Assembly: GCF_013280595.1 (NCBI RefSeq)
Contig: NZ_JAAATY010000050.1
Coordinates: 1-54,920 of the forward strand
Length of the DNA: 54,920 nt
Source: Kibdelosporangium persicum
GTDB taxonomy: Bacteria; Actinomycetota; Actinomycetes; Mycobacteriales; Pseudonocardiaceae
Reading direction: 5' to 3'
Position 1 is the first letter of the stretch. The number at the start of each line of letters is the position of its first letter. The translations under genes and the position numbers were made by a program. Shown in pieces: positions 33,636 to 42,809 of this stretch. A model generated the notes under the pieces. It had not been told where the DNA came from and searched no databases. It was given only the letters and a program-made list of their open reading frames with translations.

Positions 33636-35128
33636 GCGGTGGCGAGTGTCGGCTGACGCAGGCCGAACTGGAGACCTACCTGTGGGGCGCTGCTATCTTG
33701 CTGCGCGGCCTCATCGACGCAGGCGACTACAAGCAGTACATCTTTCCGCTGCTGTTCTTCAAACGAATCAGCGATGTCTACGACGAGGAGCGCGCCGCAG
33801 CGCTCGACATCTACGGTGATGAGGAGCTCGCCGCCAGGCCAGAGAATCACCGATTCCAGATCCCGCCCGGCGCCCACTGGGATGACGTCCGTCGCTCGCC
33901 AAAGAATCTCGGTGCTGCCTTGACCAAAGCGATGCACCGCATAGAGTCAGCCAATGCGGAACAGCTCACGGGGGTCTTTGGCGATGCTCAGTGGACCAAC
34001 AAGGATCGACTCTCCGATGAAACCCTACGAAACCTGATCGAGCATTTTTCTACCAAGACACTCTCGATTGCTAACGTCCCCGAGGACGAGCTTGGGCAGG
34101 CGTACGAATACCTGGTGAAGAAGTTCGCGGACGACTCCGGCCATACCGCCCAGGAGTTCTACACAAACCGGACTCTAGTTCACCTCATGGTACAGATGCT
34201 CGCACCCAAGCCGGGCGAGAGCGTGTACGACCCCACCTGCGGTACAGGCGGCATGCTAGTGTCAGCGGTCGCTGAGCTCAAGCGACAGGGAAAGGAACAT
34301 CGCAACGTCCGACTGTTCGGCCAGGAACGTAACGTGATGACGTCGTCGATCGCCCGCATGAATCTATTCCTGCACGGCATCGAAGACTTCACGATCGAAC
34401 GCGGTGATACTCTCGCCGATCCGAAGTTTCTACACCAGGACCGTTTGCGAACGTTTGACGTGGTGCTCGCTAATCCGCCATACTCGATCAAACAATGGGA
34501 TCGCACCGCTTTTGGCAGCGATAAATGGGGACGCAAGGTTTGGGGCGTACCGCCACAGGGCAGGGCGGACTATGCGTTCTTCCAGCATATAGTCGCGTCG
34601 CTCAAGCCGGAAACTGGCCGCTGTGCCATCCTCTTTCCTCACGGCGTGCTTTTCCGGAAGGAGGAGCAGGAGCTCCGGGAGAAGCTGATCCGGGCGGACA
34701 TTCTGGAGTGCGTGTTGGGACTCGGTCCGGGGCTCTTCTACAACTCGCCGATGGAAGCGTGCGTAATCATATGCCGCACCCGCAAGCGCGCAAGACAGAA
34801 GCGCAAAGTTCTTCTCATCAACGCCGTAGACCAATTCGCTAGAGAGAGATCGCAGTCCTATCTCAGCCCTCAACATATCGACACGATCCTGAACGCTTAC
34901 CAGATGTTCACGGATATCGACGGCTTTGCCAAGGTAGTGACGCAAGAGGAATTTCTTGCCAACGAGGCATCACTGTCAATTCCGTTGTACATCTCAACCC
35001 CGCGAGAGACTCCCATCGGCAGCTGGGATTCTCTTGAAGAACTCGTTGCAGACTGGGATGTAGAGGCTCGCCGTACCCAGCAGGATGCCGAGAGGTTGAT
35101 CAACATGCTGAGAGGTGGTGCTCGGTGA
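33632..35128 (+). CDS. hsdM: Type I restriction-modification methylase subunit, second copy (HsdM2)
   Basis: A protein of 498 residues from ATG 33632 (overlaps the hsdM1 stop, ATGA). The layout is the same as HsdM1: YKQYIFPLLFFKRISDVYDE (~33-52), DPTCGTGG (200-207) and NPPY (281-284). The two share many motifs but differ throughout, so they are old paralogues and not a recent duplication. Both keep the catalytic motifs. Most type I systems have one hsdM making an M2S core, so two active-looking genes suggest a mixed M1-M2-S complex (inference). Confidence 0.92.
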   Translation: MSGGECRLTQAELETYLWGAAILLRGLIDAGDYKQYIFPLLFFKRISDVYDEERAAALDIYGDEELAARPENHRFQIPPGAHWDDVRRSPKNLGAALTKAMHRIESANAEQLTGVFGDAQWTNKDRLSDETLRNLIEHFSTKTLSIANVPEDELGQAYEYLVKKFADDSGHTAQEFYTNRTLVHLMVQMLAPKPGESVYDPTCGTGGMLVSAVAELKRQGKEHRNVRLFGQERNVMTSSIARMNLFLHGIEDFTIERGDTLADPKFLHQDRLRTFDVVLANPPYSIKQWDRTAFGSDKWGRKVWGVPPQGRADYAFFQHIVASLKPETGRCAILFPHGVLFRKEEQELREKLIRADILECVLGLGPGLFYNSPMEACVIICRTRKRARQKRKVLLINAVDQFARERSQSYLSPQHIDTILNAYQMFTDIDGFAKVVTQEEFLANEASLSIPLYISTPRETPIGSWDSLEELVADWDVEARRTQQDAERLINMLRGGAR

Positions 35129-36273
35129 CCGTCGATCGTTCTGCCTGGACACCCGTTCGATTTGGTGATGTGGTCCGCAATGTTAACGATAACGTTGGCG
35201 ACCCCACCTCGGCGGGTTTGACACGGGCTGTCGGCCTAGAGCACCTTGATTCAGGTGCCCTTCGTGTTCGACGCTGGGCAGATACAGCTGACGGGGTGAC
35301 GTTTACTCGGCGATTTCGCCCTGGACAGGTACTCTTCGGGAAACGGCGCGTGTACCAGAGCAAGGCCGCAGCAATAGATTTTGAGGGAGTATGCTCAGGC
35401 GACATTCTCGTTTTCGAAGCGATTCCTGACCGTTTGACTAGCGAATTCCTTCCACTCGTGCTGCACAGCGAAGACTTCCAGCGTCACGCCTTGGCGACGT
35501 CAGCCGGTTCATTGTCTCCTCGCACTAATTGGACCGATCTAGCGAAATATACATTCAGGTTGCCCCCCCTCGGTGATCAACGGCGTATTGCTGAACTTCT
35601 CTGGGCAACGGAAACTGCAGGCGAGATGTATGGCAGAGCACTCGAAGCGCTCGAATCTGTACGCCAATCTTGGCGGTCTGAAATATTTTCTCGCTGGACG
35701 TCAGGGCCCACCTGTTCGCTCGATGAACTCTACGAGGTTCAACTCGGCAAAAAGCTAGATCCCAAAGTCCGGGTACCAGGCCAAGATATGCGGCCGTATT
35801 TGAGAAATATAAACGTCCGATGGCGAAGATTCGATTTTACGGACATTAAGAAACTATCGTTCAGCGGACCGGATCGTGACGTTCTACGATTGCGAAACGG
35901 TGACGTTCTAGCCTGTGAAGGTCGGGACGTTGGCCGGTCCGCTGTTTGGCGAGACCAGCTCGATGAATGCTATTATCAAAATACTCTTCACCGATTGCGC
36001 CCAAAGAATCAGACACTACCACCGGATATACTTGTTGAATATTTCTCCTGGTGCTCCGAATCTGGACGATTTGCCAAGTTGGTTGGAGATTCACTTATTC
36101 CGCATTTGACGGCGGCTCGACTGCGCAAACTGAGCACTCCCGTTCCGACACCAAAGGATGCTTTATCATTTCTGGAGCAACTGAACGAATTTGACTCCAC
36201 CGAGGCTTCGCTCCGTAGCCAGATCGATCGAACCGTCAGCATGCGCAATGCCCACATAGGGATAATGCTATGA
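35125..36273 (+). CDS. hsdS: Type I restriction specificity subunit (HsdS)
   Basis: A protein of 382 residues with two target-recognition halves. TRD1 spans about 1-150 and ends with the conserved-region helix LPPLGDQRRIAELLWATETA. TRD2 spans about 195-345 and ends in the LEQLNEFDSTEASLRSQI helix. The GTG start overlaps the hsdM2 stop (GTGA) and the stop overlaps hsdR. The second half is visibly richer in A+T than its neighbours, as is common for TRDs exchanged by transfer. Confidence 0.88.
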   Translation: MTVDRSAWTPVRFGDVVRNVNDNVGDPTSAGLTRAVGLEHLDSGALRVRRWADTADGVTFTRRFRPGQVLFGKRRVYQSKAAAIDFEGVCSGDILVFEAIPDRLTSEFLPLVLHSEDFQRHALATSAGSLSPRTNWTDLAKYTFRLPPLGDQRRIAELLWATETAGEMYGRALEALESVRQSWRSEIFSRWTSGPTCSLDELYEVQLGKKLDPKVRVPGQDMRPYLRNINVRWRRFDFTDIKKLSFSGPDRDVLRLRNGDVLACEGRDVGRSAVWRDQLDECYYQNTLHRLRPKNQTLPPDILVEYFSWCSESGRFAKLVGDSLIPHLTAARLRKLSTPVPTPKDALSFLEQLNEFDSTEASLRSQIDRTVSMRNAHIGIML

Positions 36274-39188
36274 CCTTCAACGAAGCTAATAGCGTGCAGA
36301 GCTTCGTGCTGGAGCTCCTTTCGGGTAATGGCGATGTGTGGCTGGCAGTGCGTGGCCCGGGCCTCGAGCGATCCGAGCTGGACGTGTTGGTGGACAACGA
36401 CGTTCGGAACGCACTGCTACGACTGAACCCGGAGATCGCCGAGGAACCGAGTCGCGCCGATGAGGTGCTATACCGGCTTCGCGGCATCACCTTGTCCGCG
36501 CGCAGCTCCGGTCTCGTTCGCGCCAACGAGGAGTTCCGCGAGTGGCTGTTAGGCGAGAAGTCGCTTCCCTACGGCCGCGAACACCAACATGTCCCGGTAC
36601 GCTTGATCGACTTCCGGAACCTCTCGCGCAACACCTACACCATGTCCACGGAGGTGACCTTCCGCCACGGCCGGATCGAGCGACGGTTCGACCTGGTGCT
36701 GTGGATTAACGGCATCCCCGTCGTGGTCGGCGAGACCAAGACCCCGACACGCCCCGCCGTGACCTGGGCCGATGGAGCGTTCCAAATCCAGGGCTACGAG
36801 GAGGACGCGCCCGCGTTCTTCGTCCCTAATGTGTTCTCTTTCGCCACGGACGGCCGAGAGCTGCACTTCGGCTCGGTACGGATGCCACTGAACCTGTGGG
36901 GCATGTGGCGGGACGGCGAACGCTCGGAGCCCGAGGGGCTGCGCCTGGTCGAGCAGGGTGTGCGGGGTCTCCTCACACCGAGGACGGTGTTGGACATCCT
37001 TCAAGACTTCACTGTCTACGCCACCGATCGTAGCCACCGCAAGATCAAGGTTATTTGTCGGTACCAGCAGTACGAGGCCGTTAACCGCATCGTCGACCGG
37101 GTGCTGGACGGCGTTATCCGCAAGGGCCTGGTGTGGCATTTCCAGGGCTCCGGCAAGTCTCTGCTCATGGTCTTCGCCGCGCAGAAGCTGCGCACACACC
37201 CTCGGCTCGGTTCACCAACCGTGCTGATCGTGGTCGATCGCGTCGACCTCGACACCCAGATCACTGCGACGTTCAACGCCGCGGACGTGCCGAACCTGGT
37301 GTCCACAGATTCGGGCGATCAGTTGATTGAGTTGCTCAGGACCGAGCAACGAAAGATCATTATCACGACCATCCAGAAGTTTCGGGAAGCCCGCGAGGTG
37401 GTGTCCGCGCGTCCGGACATCATCTGCTTGGTGGACGAGGCACACCGTTCACAAGAGGGCGACTTGGGCCAGCGGATGCGCGATGCCCTCCCGGGCGCAT
37501 TCCTGTTCGGTCTGACCGGAACTCCGATCAACGCCCGGGAGCGCAACACCTTCCGGACCTTTGGCGCTGATGAAGATCCAGGGCGCTACCTGTCCCGGTA
37601 CACCCAGGCCGACTCCCTTCGAGACGGCACCACACTGCCGCTGCACTTCGAGCCAAGGCCCGCCGAGTTCCACATCGACCGCGATGTGATCGAGGCCGAG
37701 TTCGACCGGCTGACAGATGGCTTGTCCGAGGAAGACCGCGAGTCCCTCACCCGGCGGGCGGGGCGGATGGAGACGCTGATCAAAGCATCCGAGCGGATCG
37801 CGAAGGTATGCGCCGACATCGCCGCACACTTCAAGGCGAAGGTCGGGCCCAACGGCTTTAAGGCACAGGTCGTCACGTTCGACAAGGAGTCCTGCGCACT
37901 GTACAAGGACGAGCTGGACAAACTGCTCGGCCCGGATGCTTCGGCCGTGGTCATCTCGACCGGCTCAGGAACACCCAAGTGGCTCAATGACCGATACGCC
38001 CGCACCAAGGACGAAGAGGAGCGGTTGCTCGACCGGTTCCGCGACCCAGCCGACCCCTTGAAGATCCTCATCGTCACCGGCCGTCTGCTTACCGGTTTCG
38101 ACGCACCCGTTTTGCAGACGATGTACCTGGACAAGGTGATCAAGGACCACAACCTGCTGCAAGCGGTCTGCCGCACGAACCGGCCCTACGAGCATGGCGG
38201 ACAAACCAAGACCCACGGGCTGGTGGTCGACTACCTGGGTGTGTTCGATCATCTTGCCAAGGCACTAGAATTCGACGAGACGGCGATGCAGGAGGTCGTC
38301 ACAAACATCAGCCGCCTGGCCGGCCAGTTGCCCGCCGCGATGGCAGCCTGCCTCCGATTCTTCCCACCTGAGCTTGACCGCTCCGTCGAAGGCCACGAAG
38401 GATTGTTCGCAGCCCAGGAACACCTACCCGACGATGCCACGCGAGACGCCTTCGCGGCTGCCTACAACCGCCTCGCCAGGTTGTGGGAAGCATTGTCCCC
38501 TGACCCTGTGCTGACCACATATCGGGACGACTACGTATGGCTTACCCAGGTGTACCGCTCCGTTCAACCGGGTGGCAACACTGGCAGGCTGCTCTGGCGG
38601 ATGCTCGGCGCGAAGACTATGGAGATCATCAACGCCAACGTACACGTAGACGTGCTTCGGGACGACCTCGAAACGCTCGTTCTAGACGCGGAGATGGTGG
38701 AAGCCCTGGAACAGACGCCCGAACGCAGCGCACAACGGGTGGACTTCCAGCTCACTCAGCGGCTGCGGCAGCATAGTGACGACCCGAGGTTCGTCTCCCT
38801 GGCTGATCGCCTCGAACAACTCCGCCAGCAACACCAGCTCGGTCAGCTCACCAGCCTGATGTTCCTCAAACGGCTGTTGGAACTAGCGCAGCAGCTCGTC
38901 ACCTTGGAACGCGAACTCGCGCCGGAGACCAGGGAAGCCGGCGGTCGTTCCGCCCTGACCAGGCTGTTCGAGCAAGCCCGCAACGGCCGGACAGCGGCCG
39001 CAGTCGAACGAATAGTGTCAGACATCGACGATATCGTTCAGAAGATCCGGTTCCCAGGATGGCAGCACACGATTAGCGGCGAGCGGGAGGTCAAGAAGGC
39101 TCTACGGCGGACCTTGCTGAAGTACAAGCTGCACCGTGACGAGGAACTGTTCAACAAGGCGTACGACTACCTCCGCCAGTACTACTGA
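36270..39188 (+). CDS. hsdR: Type I restriction endonuclease/translocase subunit (HsdR)
   Basis: A protein of 972 residues. The N-terminal nuclease has D141, E155 and K157 (RRFDLVLW ... VVVGETKTP). A superfamily 2 translocase follows: Walker A QGSGKS (292-297), DEAH box (389-392), the TGTPI motif and a late RTNRPY-type motif. The C-terminus (~720-972) is helical and contacts the methylase core in this family. It cuts unmodified DNA after ATP-driven translocation. All catalytic motifs are intact. The ATG overlaps the hsdS stop. Confidence 0.93.
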   Translation: MTFNEANSVQSFVLELLSGNGDVWLAVRGPGLERSELDVLVDNDVRNALLRLNPEIAEEPSRADEVLYRLRGITLSARSSGLVRANEEFREWLLGEKSLPYGREHQHVPVRLIDFRNLSRNTYTMSTEVTFRHGRIERRFDLVLWINGIPVVVGETKTPTRPAVTWADGAFQIQGYEEDAPAFFVPNVFSFATDGRELHFGSVRMPLNLWGMWRDGERSEPEGLRLVEQGVRGLLTPRTVLDILQDFTVYATDRSHRKIKVICRYQQYEAVNRIVDRVLDGVIRKGLVWHFQGSGKSLLMVFAAQKLRTHPRLGSPTVLIVVDRVDLDTQITATFNAADVPNLVSTDSGDQLIELLRTEQRKIIITTIQKFREAREVVSARPDIICLVDEAHRSQEGDLGQRMRDALPGAFLFGLTGTPINARERNTFRTFGADEDPGRYLSRYTQADSLRDGTTLPLHFEPRPAEFHIDRDVIEAEFDRLTDGLSEEDRESLTRRAGRMETLIKASERIAKVCADIAAHFKAKVGPNGFKAQVVTFDKESCALYKDELDKLLGPDASAVVISTGSGTPKWLNDRYARTKDEEERLLDRFRDPADPLKILIVTGRLLTGFDAPVLQTMYLDKVIKDHNLLQAVCRTNRPYEHGGQTKTHGLVVDYLGVFDHLAKALEFDETAMQEVVTNISRLAGQLPAAMAACLRFFPPELDRSVEGHEGLFAAQEHLPDDATRDAFAAAYNRLARLWEALSPDPVLTTYRDDYVWLTQVYRSVQPGGNTGRLLWRMLGAKTMEIINANVHVDVLRDDLETLVLDAEMVEALEQTPERSAQRVDFQLTQRLRQHSDDPRFVSLADRLEQLRQQHQLGQLTSLMFLKRLLELAQQLVTLERELAPETREAGGRSALTRLFEQARNGRTAAAVERIVSDIDDIVQKIRFPGWQHTISGEREVKKALRRTLLKYKLHRDEELFNKAYDYLRQYY

Positions 39189-39216
39189 GCGGTAGCGGCG
39201 AGATGAAGGGAACCGC

Positions 39217-40434
39217 ATGGCATCACCGAGGGCACTGCGCGGCGTGGCACAGCCCCGCGTGCAGACCGTCGGCGAACTGCTCGCGGAGCTCGCCGACGGA
39301 AGACTGCGCGTGGAGCGAGACCGGACAGGTGCCCCGGAGTGGCCTGAGCACCGCAAGCGCCTCCTACTGGACTCCGTACTGCGTGGTTGGCCCGTCGGCC
39401 CGTTGTACGCCCTAGTGACCGCGGAAGGACCACGCACCGTGGTCGACGGCGGCCAACGCCTCAGAACATTGCAGGAGTTCGTGTCCGGCGCGCTCGACGT
39501 GGACGGCCGCCTGACCCCTACCGATGACCTGCTCAGAGACATCGATGGCAAGACATATCCGGAGCTACCGACTGGCTTGAGAAGCGCATTCGACGATTAC
39601 CCCGTCGTGGTCATCGAGTTCCAGGGCCTCGCTCCGGAAGAGGTCCGCCCTGCTCTCTTCCGGCTCAACGACGCCGACCAGCTGTCATACACACAGCGCA
39701 GCGTCTTGGAATCGGGCGCCTTCGGCGAACAAGTCCGCGAGCTGACCCTCAAGGCCGCAGACTGGGGCCTCACTCATGAGCGGATCGGCTTTTCCAACGC
39801 TACGCTGGCGTATGAGGACGTGCTCGGCAGAGTGATCATCGCCGTCGAACGCCGCGACGTGAAGGCCGCGGGAAGCGACTCCACCTCGCTCACCGGACGG
39901 CTCAAGGACGGCTATCCCACGCCACCCGATGTGTACGAGGACGTGTCCACAGCGCTCCGTAGCCTCATCACTAGGCCAGAGATCGATGAGCCCGCTATCC
40001 GGTTCAGCAAGGCCAGCCTCGTCTCCTGGCTGCTGCTGGTGGTACGTGCACAACGACAGTTCGGCCTCGGCGTGGAGCACTACGCCGGCTACCTCATGGA
40101 ATGGCTAGAACCGCAACGACGACGGCTTGCGGCCGGCCTAGATCTCGACGCCCGGCCCCCGACGCGAGACGCGCTCATCACCGACCTACCGGCCGTAGAA
40201 CTGCTCTCAATATTCAACGAGCGAGCAGCCGTAGAGGCAATGACTGGCGACTCCACGCGCGTTCGCGACGCCATACTCTGGCTATTCTTCGTGGCCGTCG
40301 GCGGCGCCCCGACGCCTGCTAGTCCGCCGGTCCCGCAAGTGCTGGAACTGTACGACCGTATGAGGGAAGGCGTCGACCTCGAAGCCTCGTTGGCTGCGGC
40401 TGTGCGGGCCAAGGAGTGGGGGCGCTGGGAGTGA
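39217..40434 (+). CDS. DUF262 protein in the type I RM operon
   Basis: A protein of 405 residues. The DUF262 signature is RTVVDGGQRLRTLQEF (DGGQR at 77-81; most members have DGQQR), preceded by LLLDSVLRGWPVGPLYALV. DUF262 is a ParB/sulfiredoxin-like fold that binds or hydrolyses nucleotides, and is the N-terminal part of the type IV enzyme GmrSD (family knowledge). No HNH/DUF1524 nuclease domain follows here; the C-terminal half is helical and unassigned. It begins 28 bases after hsdR with a weak GAAGGGA site and overlaps the next gene. Confidence 0.8.
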   Translation: MASPRALRGVAQPRVQTVGELLAELADGRLRVERDRTGAPEWPEHRKRLLLDSVLRGWPVGPLYALVTAEGPRTVVDGGQRLRTLQEFVSGALDVDGRLTPTDDLLRDIDGKTYPELPTGLRSAFDDYPVVVIEFQGLAPEEVRPALFRLNDADQLSYTQRSVLESGAFGEQVRELTLKAADWGLTHERIGFSNATLAYEDVLGRVIIAVERRDVKAAGSDSTSLTGRLKDGYPTPPDVYEDVSTALRSLITRPEIDEPAIRFSKASLVSWLLLVVRAQRQFGLGVEHYAGYLMEWLEPQRRRLAAGLDLDARPPTRDALITDLPAVELLSIFNERAAVEAMTGDSTRVRDAILWLFFVAVGGAPTPASPPVPQVLELYDRMREGVDLEASLAAAVRAKEWGRWE

Positions 40435-41915
40435 GACGGACACAGATCCGGCACAGCTACGACAAACTCCACAGCGGCAATCAGCCCTACCCTCTCCACG
40501 CCGTCACCATCGACGGGCACACCCATCTGGGCTCAGTGACCGCCCAAATGGCACCTGGTGTCACCGTCTTCTGCGGTGTAAGCGGGGTCGGCAAGACTCA
40601 GTTCCTGAAAATCCTCGCAGCACACCTCCTCGGTCACAGCACCGGCGACGTGTCCGTCCAGGCCAGTGGCATCGATCTCAACGGTGCCAGCACAACCGGC
40701 AAGCGTGGAGAAATCATTGAGCATAATCACACAACCGTACGCTGCTTCCACGTCGACACCGGCCGCGAATGCTTCGACACGATCAACCAGGCAATACGCA
40801 CGCAAGGTCTTGACGAGAAACGCGAGGCAGCCGACAAAGCACCATTGAGTGGAGATTGGACAAATCGACTCGGATACATTTTAAACCGCGACTACGACGA
40901 GGTATCTTTTCAAGGGCTCGATCGGGAGGCGCCCGACACCGCCGGCCCGTCCACATGGCATTACTACGAGCTCACCTACCGAGGCATCACATACGGACCC
41001 CATCAAATGAGCCTCGGCGAACTCGCCGCATCCATCGTGCTACGAGTTCTTCGCAGTACGCGATACGGTGACATTCTTCTGCTCGACGAACCCGAGAATT
41101 TCTTGTCGCCACAGGCAAGGCAGCGCCTACTCGACGTTATCGTCCAGCAGGCGGTGGACAAGAAACTGTCCGTCGTCATCGCTTCTCATTCCATCGAGAT
41201 CATCCGCCGTCTACCACTGGCATCGCTGCGCACAATCGAACAAGGACCGCAGGGAGGCGCAACCGTCGCCAACGCCACGATCCCATCCCAGGCAACCCGC
41301 GCGATCGGACTGGAGCTGCGCCCCAATGTGCTCCTGCTCGTCGAAGACAACTTCGCCCATCGTCTACTCAAGGCGATACTTGCCCGGCTGCTTCCGACCC
41401 TGCACCTTGATCTGGGTATCGTGGAATCAGGTCGGATGCATGGAAGCACCGGTGGCGGAGAAGGCGCAGTTGTTACTACGGCCAGGGCGCTGTGGAATAA
41501 TGATATAGGCATCCGCGTGCTGGGCGTACTGGATGGCGATTACCGGAAACAGCACAAACGCAAGCCGGATTACGTCGCATTCCTGCCTGGCACCACCTGT
41601 CCCGAGGACGTCGTTGTGGCCATGCTCAAATCTTTTCTCTCAGATTCCGCGTCCACACTCGGCGTCCCTGAAGAGACACTTGCGAAAGCGCTGCAAACCG
41701 CTGAAGGCGCCGATATCCACGACCGACCTCGCATCATCAGCAATGCCATCGGCATTGACGTTTCCGAGCTCATCAGCTGCGCGGCACGCTGGCTCACCAA
41801 GTCCTCTCAATATGAGCAAGAATTACAGGCTCTAATAGGACAAATACGGGCTCTCCTTCTTCAAGACCACATCGATCCAGATAACTCGACGCCCCAGGAC
41901 GACGGCCAACGTTGA
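40431..41915 (+). CDS. AAA/ABC-type ATPase with TOPRIM domain, last gene of the RM operon
   Basis: A protein of 494 residues if started at GTG 40431, which overlaps the DUF262 stop (GTGA). Walker A is GVSGVGKT (49-56), the signature-like MSLGE 193-197, Walker B ILLLDEPEN (215-223) and the switch His is in IASHS. A TOPRIM-type segment follows: E305 in LLLVEDNF and D368/D370 in GVLDGDYR. This is the OLD-nuclease plan, but more compact than the Gabija protein at 7.2 kb and without a helicase partner. In this operon it may act with DUF262 as an added effector or regulator (inference). Confidence 0.8.
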   Translation: MRRTQIRHSYDKLHSGNQPYPLHAVTIDGHTHLGSVTAQMAPGVTVFCGVSGVGKTQFLKILAAHLLGHSTGDVSVQASGIDLNGASTTGKRGEIIEHNHTTVRCFHVDTGRECFDTINQAIRTQGLDEKREAADKAPLSGDWTNRLGYILNRDYDEVSFQGLDREAPDTAGPSTWHYYELTYRGITYGPHQMSLGELAASIVLRVLRSTRYGDILLLDEPENFLSPQARQRLLDVIVQQAVDKKLSVVIASHSIEIIRRLPLASLRTIEQGPQGGATVANATIPSQATRAIGLELRPNVLLLVEDNFAHRLLKAILARLLPTLHLDLGIVESGRMHGSTGGGEGAVVTTARALWNNDIGIRVLGVLDGDYRKQHKRKPDYVAFLPGTTCPEDVVVAMLKSFLSDSASTLGVPEETLAKALQTAEGADIHDRPRIISNAIGIDVSELISCAARWLTKSSQYEQELQALIGQIRALLLQDHIDPDNSTPQDDGQR

Positions 41916-42116
41916 CACGTCGTCAACCAGCAGCAGCATCGCCGTCCTCAGCACACCTTCCATTTGTCTGCTGCCGTCGAGCCCTACATACCCGACCACT
42001 GGGTTCGGGCTGGTGTTATCTGCCCCGAACACGGACAGGGTGATGGCGCACTATATTAAGGCATGCTCGATAGGGGACGCCATCGCGTGCCTTTTCGCGA
42101 TCAGCTCGCCCAGTGC

Positions 42117-42809
42117 TCAGGCAGTCGTCATCCGTAGCGTCTCGTGGCCCGCCGCACGCCATCGGCGGAGCACCCGGCGACCGTAGTTATTGGTGCCAGC
42201 GATCCGGTCCAGCTCCGCGCCGCTCGGCGAGCGCCCCTTCGACCGCTCGGTCACGTAGTACGCCCACATACGCTGCTCGGCGGTCGGCTCAGTCGGTGAG
42301 CGAGACTCCTCCGAGACCACCGCGAGACGCACCACCGACGCCGTCTCGTCGCCGGTCTCGCCCGTCTCGCTGGTCTCGATCGCAGTCTCGGTAGTGGTCT
42401 CCGCACGGTGCCGCTTGAGGGCGCGGTTGAGCAGTTCGACCGCCAGCAGCAGCGCCAGCGGCGGGCACGCCGCGACCGCCACGGCAAACACGCTCAACTC
42501 CGAAGCCGCCGCCACGTTGGCGCACAGCGAAAGGCAGATCCCGAACACGGACGACAACCACGCCGCCCACCGGCCGCCGGCCCGGCTGCCGTGTCCGGTC
42601 TTCCACAGCTCCACCGTGGCCGTGGTCAACAGCCCATCAACGATCAATGGCCAGATCGCCGCCGTGGCCTCGTCCGCGCCGAACCGCAGCGCGAACTCCC
42701 GGCCGTGCCGGTAGAAGGCGTACGCCGCGCCGAGCGCGACCAGCGCGGTGCAGGCACACTGAATCCAGAGCGCGCGGTCCCGCCGAGCCGGGGTTGCCGT
42801 GGCGTTCAC
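42117..42809 (-). CDS. DUF2637 (Spd-like) mobile-element membrane protein
   Basis: A protein of 230 residues. Helices lie at about 12-30, 45-60, 80-105 and 108-128 (LWIQCACTALVALGAAYAFY, WAAWLSSVFGICLSLCANVA, FAVAVAACPPLALLLAVELL). A striking ET-rich linker (ETTTETAIETSETGETGDET) follows, then a DNA-binding-like end (YYVTERSKGRSPSGAELDRI). DUF2637 proteins belong to actinomycete plasmids and AICEs. The start overlaps the stop of the zinc-ribbon gene. A broken paralogue is at 31085-31410. Confidence 0.85.
   Translation of the reverse strand: MNATATPARRDRALWIQCACTALVALGAAYAFYRHGREFALRFGADEATAAIWPLIVDGLLTTATVELWKTGHGSRAGGRWAAWLSSVFGICLSLCANVAAASELSVFAVAVAACPPLALLLAVELLNRALKRHRAETTTETAIETSETGETGDETASVVRLAVVSEESRSPTEPTAEQRMWAYYVTERSKGRSPSGAELDRIAGTNNYGRRVLRRWRAAGHETLRMTTA
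42301..42390. repeat. Eight CGAGAC/GTCTCG hexamers inside the DUF2637 gene
   Basis: CGAGAC starts at 42301, 42312 and 42323. GTCTCG starts at 42343, 42355, 42364, 42373 and 42385. They fall in the part that encodes the ET-rich linker, so codon repetition explains part of it. Even so, the strand switch (CGAGAC first, then GTCTCG) copies the layout of the non-coding array at 23040. Confidence 0.6.

Noticed and set aside
41832-42032. 66-codon minus-strand ORF after the TOPRIM ATPase gene
   Set aside because: It overlaps the end of the ATPase gene by about 80 bases, has no ribosome site and no recognised domain; its helix-like middle is suggestive but not enough.
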